A DNA stretch of 64,000 nucleotides from Candidatus Saccharibacteria bacterium CG_4_10_14_0_2_um_filter_52_9 (GTDB taxonomy: Bacteria; Actinomycetota; Acidimicrobiia; Acidimicrobiales; RAAP-2). This document shows positions 39,671 to 47,403 of the stretch, piece by piece (position 1 is the first letter of the stretch; every line of letters starts with the position of its first letter). Location of the stretch: NCBI GenBank assembly GCA_903970515.1, contig CAJCJA010000022.1, positions 1 to 64,000 on the forward strand, written 5' to 3'. The notes below the pieces were generated by a model, which did no database searches, was not told where the DNA came from, and saw nothing but the letters and a program-made list of their open reading frames with translations. Made by a program: the position numbers and the translations under genes.

Positions 39671-40018
39671 ATGCCCGCTGACTCATTGACCCTCACTTTT
39701 GCGGCTCTGGCCGATCCGACTCGCCGCGCGATTCTGGTTCGACTGGCGAAGAGTCAAGCAACGGTAAACGAAATTGCCGAGCCATTCGTGATGAGTCTCC
39801 AAGCCGTCTCGAAGCACCTCAAGGTCCTCGAAGCGGCCGGGTTGATTTCTCGGGGACGCGACGCGCAGTATCGACCCTGCCGATTTGAACCTGCACCATT
39901 GGAAGCGGCAACAGACTGGATTACGAGGAACCAACAGACCTGGACCGAGCGATTCGACCGACTTGAGCAACACCTCAATCAATTAACCAATGAAAATGAC
40001 AAGGAGAAGAAAGAATGA
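39671..40018 (+). CDS. ArsR-family HTH regulator (SRPBCC-associated)
   Basis: 115 residues. Winged helix: FAALADPTRRAILVRLAKSQ, VNEIAEPFVMSLQAVSKHLK, VLEAAGLISRGRDAQYRPCR. No metal-binding Cys motif, so it belongs to the ArsR branch that is paired with SRPBCC/AHSA1 proteins rather than metal sensors. It overlaps the next gene by ATGA. Confidence 0.9.
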   Translation: MPADSLTLTFAALADPTRRAILVRLAKSQATVNEIAEPFVMSLQAVSKHLKVLEAAGLISRGRDAQYRPCRFEPAPLEAATDWITRNQQTWTERFDRLEQHLNQLTNENDKEKKE

Positions 40019-40464
40019 CTGAAGCATCAATGGAGTTGGGCGAGTTCACTATTACCCGGATCTTCAAGGCGCGACCCGAAATCTTGTTCGAGTGCATGAC
40101 GACGCCCTCGCACCTGACCCACTTTTGGGGGCCAATCGGGGTTAGCACGCCACTCGACGGCATCATCGTGGAACCCAAGCCCGGCGGAAGATTTGAGACA
40201 CTGATGATCAACGATCAAACGGGCGATAAGTATCCGATGCGTGGCGTGTTCGTGGAGTTTGACCCGCCACGAAAGTTCTCCTTTACCGAAGCCGGTGTGG
40301 AGGGCGGCATGACTACCTCGATTGTCTTCAACGACCTTGGTGATGGACGTACCGAAACCGTCACGCACCAGACCAACGTGCCGCCGATGATGATGGGCCC
40401 CGAAGCTCGTGAGGGTCTCGAGAGCAGCTTCGTAAAAATGGATGCCTATTTGGCAAGTCTGTGA
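40015..40464 (+). CDS. SRPBCC/AHSA1-domain protein
   Basis: 149 residues. A START-like fold: FTITRIFKARPEILFECMTT, HLTHFWGPIGVST, GGRFETLMI, MRGVFVEFDPPRKFSFTEAG. Such proteins bind a hydrophobic ligand in a deep pocket. Coupling to an ArsR regulator is very frequent and suggests the ligand or the protein is part of the same response. The ligand is unknown. Confidence 0.9.
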   Translation: MTEASMELGEFTITRIFKARPEILFECMTTPSHLTHFWGPIGVSTPLDGIIVEPKPGGRFETLMINDQTGDKYPMRGVFVEFDPPRKFSFTEAGVEGGMTTSIVFNDLGDGRTETVTHQTNVPPMMMGPEAREGLESSFVKMDAYLASL

Positions 40465-40697
40465 CGCGGCGTCGGGATCGATGAGGTTCTGCTGTGGACC
40501 AGTGTCCCTTGAGATCTTCGAAACCTGTGCGTTGGCCTTCGCATCATTGGGGAAGTCGCACGGTCGAGACTGAGGCTCTGACGAGGCACTTCGCATATTC
40601 GAGTCCTTGACGAGACGAAGCGCCACTGCTAGTTTGCCCACCACAGATAGGGCATAAGGAGTGTCCCGCTCTGTTCAAACGAAAGCGGGTAACGATC

Positions 40698-41315
40698 ATG
40701 TCCTCGGTACGGAAACTCTCCGACGGAGCTCGGCTTCAGCGCGAACGCGCACGAACAAGCAGATGGGGCGCACGCGTGGGAAGCGCCGTCACACTGGGAA
40801 CGCTGATCGGTGCCACGTTGATGGCGTCACCAGCGGGCGCCTCGTCGATCGGTAAGTTCACCCTGAGCGGTGAGGTCGTCGCCAGTGTCACGACCAGTTC
40901 GGAGTTCAATAATCAAGAGAGTCTCGGTGGAACCTTGGTCACCGTGCCAGTCCACGGTTGCCAAGTGGGACAGCAGGGTACGAACTCGGACCACATCAAC
41001 ATCCCCGACGGCAAGTTTGTGGTCGATGGTAAGTCGGTAAAGGCCTTGGCAATTGCATTCGACATACCGACTGACGGCAAGACCGACACCATTACTGCGA
41101 CGAGCGACCAAATGGAATTCGGATTGGATGTTGGCAAACTGACGTACGCGTGGTTGGCTGCATCGGGCACCATCACTACCAAAGCGAATGGTCAAAGTGG
41201 TTCGTTCAATGTGACGCTTGAACCGCTCAAGGTCAATGGCTCCTACGGATCGAACAGTGAGCGATCGTCGGTGCAGGCCGTTGGATCGTGGTCCAAGTGC
41301 ACGCCGTGGCCATAG
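40698..41315 (+). CDS. Secreted protein of unknown function
   Basis: 205 residues. A twin-basic, Arg-rich N-region and hydrophobic core GSAVTLGTLIGATLMASPAG followed by AS give a signal peptide of about 50 residues. The mature part is beta-rich and Thr/Ser-rich, with two cysteines (in VHGCQVG and SKCTPWP) that may form a disulfide. I do not recognise the family. It lies alone between the SRPBCC gene and the arsenic cluster. Confidence 0.75.
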   Translation: MSSVRKLSDGARLQRERARTSRWGARVGSAVTLGTLIGATLMASPAGASSIGKFTLSGEVVASVTTSSEFNNQESLGGTLVTVPVHGCQVGQQGTNSDHINIPDGKFVVDGKSVKALAIAFDIPTDGKTDTITATSDQMEFGLDVGKLTYAWLAASGTITTKANGQSGSFNVTLEPLKVNGSYGSNSERSSVQAVGSWSKCTPWP

Positions 41316-41334
41316 TTCGTCCCTGACGAGCGAT

Positions 41335-41420
41335 CCCTTCGCCGTCGTGAGTCTGCGAAGGGCCACGCTCGCTGCTCTTGGCGAACAATAGAACGCCGTC
41401 GCTCGCCCTAGGGAGCGAGC
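41335..41420. terminator. Hairpins between convergent genes
   Basis: CCCTTCG (41335-41341) pairs with CGAAGGG (41356-41362), and GCTCGC (41401-41406) pairs with GCGAGC (41415-41420). They fill the space between the secreted-protein gene and the minus-strand arsC and are probable tail-less terminators, one per direction. Confidence 0.5.
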
Positions 41421-41426
41421 ATTGGT

Positions 41427-41837
41427 TCAGGTGGAGACGCCGAGTTCGAGTAGCAGGGCACGAACCCGGCGGTCGATCTCATCAATAATTGGACGCACTT
41501 CTTCGACAGGCTTTCCGGCGGGATCGTCGAGTTCCCAGTCGACGTACTTTTTACCGGGAAAGTATGGGCAGGTGTCCCCGCATCCCATGGTCACGACCAC
41601 GTCCGCCTCGCGGGCCATTGCGTCAGTGAGCGGTTTCGGGAATTCCTTTACCGTGTCCAGGCCGCGCTCGTGCAAGATGCTGACGACGGCGGGGTTGAGT
41701 TCCCTTCCTGGTTCGGAGCCCGCCGACTCGACGTGTACGCGGCCCTCGGCGTAGTGATCCATCAGGATGCGAGCCGCCATGCTCCGACCGGCATTATGCA
41801 CGCAGAGGAAAAGGACTGTGGGGGTGTTGTCGTTCAC
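41427..41837 (-). CDS. arsC: Arsenate reductase (LMW-PTPase type)
   Basis: 136 residues. The CX5R loop is CVHNAGRS (Cys12, Arg18), and the redox relay cysteines are in MGCGDTCPYFPG (Cys86, Cys90), the three-cysteine arrangement of thioredoxin/mycoredoxin-coupled ArsC. It reduces arsenate to arsenite. It is the last gene of a minus-strand run; the aquaporin upstream could let arsenite leave the cell. Confidence 0.94.
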   Translation of the reverse strand: MNDNTPTVLFLCVHNAGRSMAARILMDHYAEGRVHVESAGSEPGRELNPAVVSILHERGLDTVKEFPKPLTDAMAREADVVVTMGCGDTCPYFPGKKYVDWELDDPAGKPVEEVRPIIDEIDRRVRALLLELGVST

Positions 41838-42559
41838 CGTGGTCCCTTCGCGGCGTCGTGGGCCATGAGGATATTCGCGGCTTCGGCGTGGGTGATGCCT
41901 GGATAGAGGAACTTGAGGATAAGGACTGCGGCGAGACCACCGAGGAGTTGGGCTCCGACGAAACTAGGGACCGACGATGGCGCGATCCCAGAGAACGTGT
42001 TGGAGAATATTCGACCAACGCTGATCGCGGGATTGGCGAAACTTGTTGAACTGGTAAAGAAGTACGCCGCCGCGATGTACGCGCCAATCGCCGCAGGTGC
42101 GCCGCTCGATCGTCCGCTTCGGGCCAACGCGAAAATCACGAGCAGCAGTCCGAGCGTCGCGACTACTTCGGAGAGGAAGTGACCGGCACTTGCTCGATGG
42201 TGGGTCGAGATCGATATGGCTCGTGCGCCAAACATCAGATTGGCGATGACCGCGCCGACGACACAACCGAGCACCTGTGCAGGGATATAGAGACAGACCG
42301 TGACCCAACGGATACCGCCGAACACGGCATCGACAATCGACACCACGGGATTGAGGTGCGCGCCCGAAACTGGTCCGAACATCAAGATGATGGCGAAGAG
42401 TCCCGCGCCCGTCGCGACGGCGTTCTCGAAAAGCTCTAGGCCGGGATTTCCGGGTGACAAGCGTTGGGCCGCGATGCCCGAGCCAATGACGACGGCGGCG
42501 AGAAACGCGCTGCCGAGGCACTCGGCACTGACTCGACGCCAAAGCGTCACGCCGTCCAC
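41834..42559 (-). CDS. Aquaporin-family channel in ars operon
   Basis: 241 residues and six membrane helices. The two NPA-type motifs are NPVVS (in SGAHLNPVV) and NPAISVGR, the second with the conserved Arg. MIP channels beside ArsC (AqpS type) pass arsenite down its gradient and replace an ArsB/Acr3 pump; none is seen here. It overlaps arsC by four bases. Confidence 0.92.
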   Translation of the reverse strand: MDGVTLWRRVSAECLGSAFLAAVVIGSGIAAQRLSPGNPGLELFENAVATGAGLFAIILMFGPVSGAHLNPVVSIVDAVFGGIRWVTVCLYIPAQVLGCVVGAVIANLMFGARAISISTHHRASAGHFLSEVVATLGLLLVIFALARSGRSSGAPAAIGAYIAAAYFFTSSTSFANPAISVGRIFSNTFSGIAPSSVPSFVGAQLLGGLAAVLILKFLYPGITHAEAANILMAHDAAKGPR

Positions 42560-42581
42560 GTCAGTCCTTCAGTCCTGTTCG

Positions 42582-43046
42582 TCAACAGCACGCGGCGCTC
42601 TCGCTGGCACTCGAGTTACAGCACCCATTGGCGCCGACGGGATTGATCACGGCCGACTCCTCGGCAGGAGCGTCGGCGAGGACGGTGTAGACCTCCCACG
42701 GGGCACCATTGGGATCATGCACCCACACCTTGTCCTGCACCGCGTAACAACACGTTGTCGATTCCTCCAACGTGGTCGCGAGTCCTTCACCAGCGAGACG
42801 CGCGGTTGCCGCCATGACTTCCTCGGACGTCGAGACTTCGACGCCGAGGTGGTTGAGCGCGCTTGCGGTGCCGTGTCCGCGTGACGTCTCGTCTTCGATC
42901 AAGACGAGCTTGAGTGGCGGGTCCGCGATGGCGAAATTGGCATAGCCCGCGCGGCGCTTCGCCGGCTCGGCGCCAAAGAGCTTGGAGTAAAAGGTGACTG
43001 CTTCATCAATGTTTGACACATTGAGGGCTAATTGAACTCGTGACAC
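42582..43046 (-). CDS. arsI: ArsI/CadI-type glyoxalase-fold protein
   Basis: 154 residues from GTG 43046 with AGGAGG close upstream. Vicinal-oxygen-chelate fold: Gln5, His66 (LNHLGVEV) and Glu118 (PWEVYTVLAD) match the metal ligands described for ArsI, and Cys99-Cys100 (STTCCYAV) match its trivalent-arsenical pair. ArsI is a C-As lyase that demethylates MAs(III). The tail has two more Cys pairs (NGCCNS and AACC-end). CadI is the alternative name for close homologues, so substrate is not certain. Confidence 0.88.
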   Translation of the reverse strand: MSRVQLALNVSNIDEAVTFYSKLFGAEPAKRRAGYANFAIADPPLKLVLIEDETSRGHGTASALNHLGVEVSTSEEVMAATARLAGEGLATTLEESTTCCYAVQDKVWVHDPNGAPWEVYTVLADAPAEESAVINPVGANGCCNSSASESAACC

Positions 43047-43060
43047 GGAAGCCTCCTGGT

Positions 43061-43116
43061 ATATTGACGAACATCAATGCATTGAGTATTATCGATGCAT
43101 TGATGTTTGTCAATAT
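43061..43116. promoter_or_regulatory. 56-bp inverted-repeat ars operator
   Basis: 43061-43084 and 43093-43116 are inverted copies, matching at 22 of 24 positions around an 8-bp A/T centre. Each arm contains an ArsR-type box (ATCAATGCATTGA at about 43073, and the mirror at about 43094). It separates arsI (minus) from arsR (plus), so one regulator can shut both directions. Confidence 0.8.
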
Positions 43117-43128
43117 TAAAGGCGGACG

Positions 43129-43479
43129 ATGAGTGCGACTCGGAGAATGATTGAAGTCCGCGACACCGACCAGTGTTGTCCCTCGGTGCTGGCGGCGCCA
43201 ATGGATGCTATCGACGCGGACAGGCTCGCGGTCGAGTTCGCTGCGTTGGCCGACCCAGTCAGACTGCGAATTCTGAGCATCTTGGCTGATTCGCGAGCGG
43301 GCGAAGTCTGCGTGTGCGACCTGGTGTCACCCCTCGAGAAGAGTCAGCCCACAATTTCTCATCATCTCAAGATCCTGAGTGACGCCGGTCTCGTTCATGG
43401 CGAACGTCGCAGTAAGTGGGTGTGGTATTCGCTTGATCGTGATCGACTCGCGCAACTTCGGAGCTCTCTTGACGCCTAG
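43129..43479 (+). CDS. arsR: Arsenic-responsive ArsR repressor
   Basis: 116 residues. Winged helix FAALADPVRLRILSILADSR with VCVCDLVSPLEKSQPTISHH. Candidate As(III) ligands are Cys61 and Cys63 in EVCVCDL plus the N-terminal Cys16-Cys17 pair (TDQCCPSV). Arsenite binding would release the divergent operator. AAAGG precedes the ATG by 5-6 bases. Confidence 0.93.
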   Translation: MSATRRMIEVRDTDQCCPSVLAAPMDAIDADRLAVEFAALADPVRLRILSILADSRAGEVCVCDLVSPLEKSQPTISHHLKILSDAGLVHGERRSKWVWYSLDRDRLAQLRSSLDA

Positions 43480-43588
43480 TTGACCACGTGCGCAACCGAC
43501 CACAAGTTTCCTTGTCGGCGGCGTACGGCCATCGCGCAACGGTCAATCGGGGATTCGAGTTTCATCGCGCTTCGCCATCTCCCTTTAG

Positions 43589-43729
43589 CTGCGCTCCAGC
43601 GACCGTGAAGAATACATTGCATTTTGCTATTCGATTTCTGAGGCGTACCGTCGCCTTCCACAGACCGTTGTGGAAACAGCTGGCTTGGAAGAGGCGACGC
43701 GCGCCCTCGCGCAAGAAGAACCGTGGTGA
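43589..43729 (+). pseudogene. Antitoxin-like gene remnant
   Basis: The frame ending at TGA 43727-43729 reads SSDREEYIAFCYSISEAYRR, then LPQTVVETAGLEEATRALAQ and EEPW. It has the length and position of an antitoxin C-terminus before a MazF-type gene. An in-frame TAG (43586-43588) and no ATG/GTG start before the first conserved residues suggest it is broken. The family is not certain. Confidence 0.45.
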
Positions 43730-44038
43730 GTATTCCCCGGTCAGGGCGAGATCTGGTGGGCTGAGGTCGAGGCGATGTGACGACCAGTCTTGATTATTAC
43801 TCGTTGCGAAGCGATCAGCGTCCTCAGCGGAATCGTCATCGCGCCAGTGACGCGGACCATTCGTTCGATCCCTACTGAGATTCCATTGGGAGGCGAAGAG
43901 GGCCTCACTACGATATGCGTTGCTTCCTTTGACAACTTGCAACGAAAACTGCGAAAAGCGTTGACGACAAGAATTGGTGACCTCGGGAGTCGTCGTGACG
44001 AGATTTGTGTCGCAGTACGAGCAATGACGGATTGCTGA
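43726..44038 (+). pseudogene. MazF/PemK-type toxin, disrupted
   Basis: GTG 43726 (overlapping the antitoxin stop) begins VSIPR, after which one extra base shifts the frame to QGEIWWAEVEAM. An in-frame TGA follows at 43778-43780, and the frame continues with RPVLIITRCEAISVLSGIVI, APVTRTIRSIPTEIPLGGEE and TRIGDLGSRRDEICVAVRAM. That is a full MazF-family body (GEIWW, RPVLIIT, APVTRTIR, TEIPL). Two lesions in the first 20 codons mean no intact mRNA endonuclease is made, unless a TTG at 43790 gives an N-terminally cut protein. Confidence 0.75.
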
Positions 44039-44090
44039 ATGCCAAACGAGCCAACTAGAGTTGGCGAAAATTCGAAAGCGAGGAGTCAAA

Positions 44091-44342
44091 ATGAAAACAA
44101 TGACGTGTTCGCAGCTTGGTGGTCCGTGCGACGCCACGCATCAAGGCGACACCGCTGATGACGTCATCAAAGCTCAAGACGCACATCTGAAGGAGCGTGT
44201 CGCGAGTGGTGACACAACGCACGAGAAGGCATTGAAGGAAATGAAAGGACGCTGGAAGAATCCCCTCTCAGGAATGTCCTGGTACCGCAACACGAAGAAG
44301 GAATTCGCCTCGCTCCCCGAAGACGACTCACCTACGCTGTAG
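44091..44342 (+). CDS. DUF1059-like small protein
   Basis: 83 residues from ATG 44091 with AGGAG 6 bases upstream. MKTMTCSQLGGPCDATHQGD followed by a helix with His (DAHLKERV) resembles the DUF1059 pattern of small soluble proteins with two N-terminal cysteines. Function unknown. Its end overlaps the convergent gene by 11 bases. Confidence 0.65.
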   Translation: MKTMTCSQLGGPCDATHQGDTADDVIKAQDAHLKERVASGDTTHEKALKEMKGRWKNPLSGMSWYRNTKKEFASLPEDDSPTL

Positions 44343-45318
44343 AGTCTCCGAATCGACGCAACAGCGAATGACGTATCGCGGGTCGACTCCCGAAGCTGAG
44401 CAGTAGGGACGCTTCGCGGGTTGATCGTTCGCCAACGTCACCTCGCAACACCGAAGAACTCCCTCGATGCACGCATAACGCGTGCGCCGCGCGCACCGCG
44501 AACTCGCTCGCCCGGGCCCTCGCTTCGGGCATCGAGGATGCTTCCGCCAAGTCGAGTTCGTCACGACACGATCGCAGTTCGTCGCGCATCGCGGTGTCGC
44601 CCAGGAGCTCACAACACCGCCGGGCGACGCCCAGCGCCAGTGAACCATTGAGTCGAAGGCGATCGCCGGTCTCGCTTTGCGGGTCGTAACTAGCCTCGCC
44701 AATGACGTGCTCGGTGCCCATCTCTAAGTCCGTGAAGTGCAGTCGTACGCTGTTGGTGGCGTCAATTGCCGTCAGGTGCTGGGGAATCGCGGCGAGACCC
44801 GGTTGCTCTCGGGCGGCGAGTTGGAGATTCACCACGGTCTGTTCGGGTGTGCGGGCGGCGACGAACAGGGTGTCGACCATGCCCCACCCGCTGACCCACG
44901 GGGCTTCACCGTTGAGTCGCCACCCATTCGATGTGGCGCGAGCGCTGAGGCGCGCGGGCCCCGGGAGTAGTCCGCCGAGCGCGACGCCTCCTCTGACGGT
45001 GCCACGGATGATACCGGCGCGCTGATCGCGGATGAAGGCCGGTGCGTTCGGATCGAGGCACGCAGCCAAGAGACGAAGGTGTTGGATCAAGACGAAGGTC
45101 GTCGAGAGACACGACATGGCGAGGCGCTCGACCACGTCGAAGAGTTCGCTCGCGCCCAGTTCGAGACCTCCTTCGTCGAGCGGCGCGAATGCGCCGTAGA
45201 GTCCGAGCGCGGCGAGGTCATCGAAGTGTGCTGTGGGAATGACACCGCTCAGGTCGACGTCGCGCGCATCGTCCTCGAGTCGTCGACAGAGTACGTGGAA
45301 GGCATCCTCAAACGTCAT
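44332..45318 (-). CDS. Acyl-CoA dehydrogenase-like protein
   Basis: 328 residues from ATG 45318. It follows the acyl-CoA dehydrogenase plan: an N-terminal helical domain (FDDLAALGLYGAFAPLDEGG), a mid beta-domain (ATSNGWRLNGEAPWVSGWGM, DLEMGTEHVIGE) and a C-terminal helical bundle. The last helical part is shorter than usual (family about 380), and the usual catalytic Glu region is not obvious, so it may act as a flavin monooxygenase-like or desulfurisation-type relative. It lies 7 bp after a TetR gene and is probably under its control. Confidence 0.7.
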   Translation of the reverse strand: MTFEDAFHVLCRRLEDDARDVDLSGVIPTAHFDDLAALGLYGAFAPLDEGGLELGASELFDVVERLAMSCLSTTFVLIQHLRLLAACLDPNAPAFIRDQRAGIIRGTVRGGVALGGLLPGPARLSARATSNGWRLNGEAPWVSGWGMVDTLFVAARTPEQTVVNLQLAAREQPGLAAIPQHLTAIDATNSVRLHFTDLEMGTEHVIGEASYDPQSETGDRLRLNGSLALGVARRCCELLGDTAMRDELRSCRDELDLAEASSMPEARARASEFAVRAAHALCVHRGSSSVLRGDVGERSTREASLLLSFGSRPAIRHSLLRRFGDSTA

Positions 45319-45325
45319 CGCGGTC

Positions 45326-45880
45326 TCACGTAACGAGTCGGCGCAGTTGCGTCGCGACGGTGTCGAGGGGCGTGACGCTGCGCTCACTTCGACAGAGGAT
45401 AAGTGCGCCCTCGAGAGCGGCGAGCGTCACGACGGCGAGTGGTGACGCACGATCGGGGTCAGTGCCCACCGCGACGAATTGTTCTTGCAGCAGTGATGAC
45501 CACGAGCGAAAGATGACTGCGGCCGCGTCGATGAGCGATTCGCTCTCGGGGTCGGCGTCGATGGCGACGCCCGCAATCGCGCAGCCGCGTGCACCGTTCG
45601 AACTGACGACGACGCTTCGCCAGAGGGCGATGAAGTGCTCGAGGACGTCGAGCGGCGTCGTCGCGACGACTCGGCGTTGGTACTCGAGGACACGTTGTGA
45701 GGTGAGTTGCATCGCCTCTTCGGTGAGCTGACGCTTGCCGTCGGGGAAGTGGTGGTAGATCGATCCCCGCGGGGCGCCACTCTCTTCGAGCACGAGCGAA
45801 AACGAGGTCGCGCTGGCGCCGCGAGCGCTGATCAGCGCAGCGGCACTCTCAACCATGTGGACGCGACTGTCGTTGTGCAC
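45326..45880 (-). CDS. TetR-family repressor
   Basis: 184 residues from GTG 45880, preceded by AAGGAG; an upstream TTG (45895) is also in frame but falls in the operator. The N-terminal HTH reads ESAAALISARGASATSFSLV and PRGSIYHHFPDGKRQLTEEA, and the C-terminal ligand domain resembles the LmrA/YxaF-like group. It is divergent from the tautomerase gene, with two palindromes between them. Confidence 0.9.
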   Translation of the reverse strand: MHNDSRVHMVESAAALISARGASATSFSLVLEESGAPRGSIYHHFPDGKRQLTEEAMQLTSQRVLEYQRRVVATTPLDVLEHFIALWRSVVVSSNGARGCAIAGVAIDADPESESLIDAAAVIFRSWSSLLQEQFVAVGTDPDRASPLAVVTLAALEGALILCRSERSVTPLDTVATQLRRLVT

Positions 45881-45894
45881 TTGTCTCCTTGACA

Positions 45895-45944
45895 ATGACG
45901 GTCGTCATAGATTACGGTGACCTTAGAACTATGATGACTGTCAT
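45895..45944. promoter_or_regulatory. Two TetR-type palindromes
   Basis: ATGACGGTCGTCAT (45895-45908) is a perfect 6-2-6 palindrome; ATGACTGTCAT (45934-45944) is a perfect 5-1-5 palindrome with the same half-site. They lie in the 85-bp divergent promoter region and probably bind the TetR protein to control both directions. Confidence 0.75.
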
Positions 45945-45965
45945 AATAGTGAAGGGGAAAATACC

Positions 45966-46397
45966 ATGCCGATGATCGATATTTACGCGACGACGGGACT
46001 GTTTCCTGACAAGCCCACCCTGACGCAGGAACTCGCCAATGCCGTGATGCGCTGGGAAAGAGTGCCGCCCATATCGCTGTTTTCCAAGAACACCGCGGCA
46101 TTCGTGCATGAGTTGCCCATCGGCTCGATATCGAACGCCGCCGGTGACGGGGACTACGTGCGCGTCCAGGTGCTCACGCCGGTCGGCGTACTCGACCGCG
46201 AAAAGCAACTCGGCGTCGTCAAGGAGCTCACCGAGATCGTCGCCCAGGCGGCGGGCGATCCCTCGTTGGCATCGCGAACGTGGGTTCTCATCACCGAGTC
46301 ACCTGAGGGCGGTTGGGGAATTGGCGGTCACGCGTTCCTCGGCATCGAGATCGCCCAGGCGGCGCGCGAGGAACTCTCGAAAGGAGCCTCCTCCTGA
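45966..46397 (+). CDS. Tautomerase-superfamily protein
   Basis: 143 residues. MPMIDIYATTG places Pro at position 2, which becomes the catalytic N-terminal proline once Met is removed. Length, and the two beta-alpha-beta halves with RVQVLTPVGVLDREKQ and ITESPEGGWGIGGHAF, fit a 4-oxalocrotonate-tautomerase fold protein. AAGGGGA precedes the ATG. Probably part of the TetR regulon; substrate unknown. Confidence 0.8.
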   Translation: MPMIDIYATTGLFPDKPTLTQELANAVMRWERVPPISLFSKNTAAFVHELPIGSISNAAGDGDYVRVQVLTPVGVLDREKQLGVVKELTEIVAQAAGDPSLASRTWVLITESPEGGWGIGGHAFLGIEIAQAAREELSKGASS

Positions 46398-46431
46398 GCC
46401 ACTCGAACATGAGAAATGGCATGATGGCATC

Positions 46432-46809
46432 GTGGCGAGAGCGACGACGAAGGTTCTAGAAAAACTGCAGGCCTACGCGCGTAGTTTGCCCGAAGTCACC
46501 GAGCGACTTAGTCACGGTGCTCCGACGTTCTTCGTTCGCGGTAAGAAGAGTTTCTTGATGACGTTCCCCTATGGTCATCACGACGCACATTTTCCTCAAG
46601 CGTGGTGCGCGTGTGAGCCGATATTGCGCGAACACCTTATGAAGGAGCAACCGACGGTGTTCTTCGTGCCGCCCTACGTCGGTTACCGCGGTTGGGTTGG
46701 GATTCGACTTGACGTCGCCTCGTCATACGACGAACTCACCGAGGTGCTCGATAACGCGTATCGATTGATCGCGCCATCGTCACTCGTCGCGAAGATGTCG
46801 ACGTCCTGA
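46432..46809 (+). CDS. MmcQ/YjbR-family protein
   Basis: 125 residues from GTG 46432. The pattern SLPEVTERLSHGAPTFFVRG, KKSFLMTFPYGHHDAHFPQA and FVPPYVGYRGWVGIRLDVAS matches the MmcQ/YjbR (DUF419) family, a CyaY-like fold whose members bind DNA or act as small cytosolic proteins of unknown role. It is 34 bp after the tautomerase gene and may be co-transcribed. Confidence 0.85.
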   Translation: MARATTKVLEKLQAYARSLPEVTERLSHGAPTFFVRGKKSFLMTFPYGHHDAHFPQAWCACEPILREHLMKEQPTVFFVPPYVGYRGWVGIRLDVASSYDELTEVLDNAYRLIAPSSLVAKMSTS

Positions 46810-46869
46810 CGGCCACTCCATCCTCCATTGATTTATGTCGTTGGCTCAATCTGGCGCGTCGTCACGTGA

Positions 46870-47403
46870 TCACCACGCGGCGGCATCGATGAAGTCAGAC
46901 GCCGGACGAGCGAGCCATTGGACGATGCGCATCGCCAGCGCCATGTCAATTGCGAACTTTGCCGTGCGCAACCCGGTGAGCTGGTGGGTGGTGCAATGCA
47001 ACTCCTTGGCGACTTGCTGCCAGGTGAGCCCCTCCTCCTGCCTCGTCGCATTGAGGACCTCGTAGAGATGAAGCAGATTCCAACGGGGCCGTTGGGCGTC
47101 GCTCGCCGGGGGCAGCGGGACACCCGCGTCTTTCGACGCCCCCTTCAAGAAGCTCTCCGGAGTGCGATCGAGCCATCGCAAGATGAAGAGGGCGTGCTGG
47201 CACGAGGTTGCTCCTCGGTCGCCAAGGAACTTGAGGGTCGACGCGCTGATCGGATGGTCCCCCCGCTGGGCGTTGAGCGCAGAGGACATCTCCCATATTT
47301 GGGAGGCCGCGCCCTGCCATGAGAGGTTGCGTTCGGTGCGCTGTTGGTCGAGCGCCTCGAAGAGCGCAGCCGCGTCGAAGGCAACGAAGCGTCGCGACGT
47401 CAT
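46870..47403 (-). CDS. Unknown protein with duplicated HTH-like unit
   Basis: 177 residues. Two similar helical units occur: unit 1 (about 10-85) FDAAALFEALDQQRTERNLS plus ALFILRWLDRTPESFL, and unit 2 (about 108-175) WNLLHLYEVLNATRQEEGLT plus ALAMRIVQWLARPASDFI. Each follows L-x2-AL-x3-R-x3-LSW, A-x2-I/L, then AL-x-I-x2-WL-x-RP-x2-F, as in tandem XRE-like HTHs. A DNA-binding role is plausible but no family is recognised. CAGGAGAG lies immediately before the ATG. Confidence 0.75.
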   Translation of the reverse strand: MTSRRFVAFDAAALFEALDQQRTERNLSWQGAASQIWEMSSALNAQRGDHPISASTLKFLGDRGATSCQHALFILRWLDRTPESFLKGASKDAGVPLPPASDAQRPRWNLLHLYEVLNATRQEEGLTWQQVAKELHCTTHQLTGLRTAKFAIDMALAMRIVQWLARPASDFIDAAAW

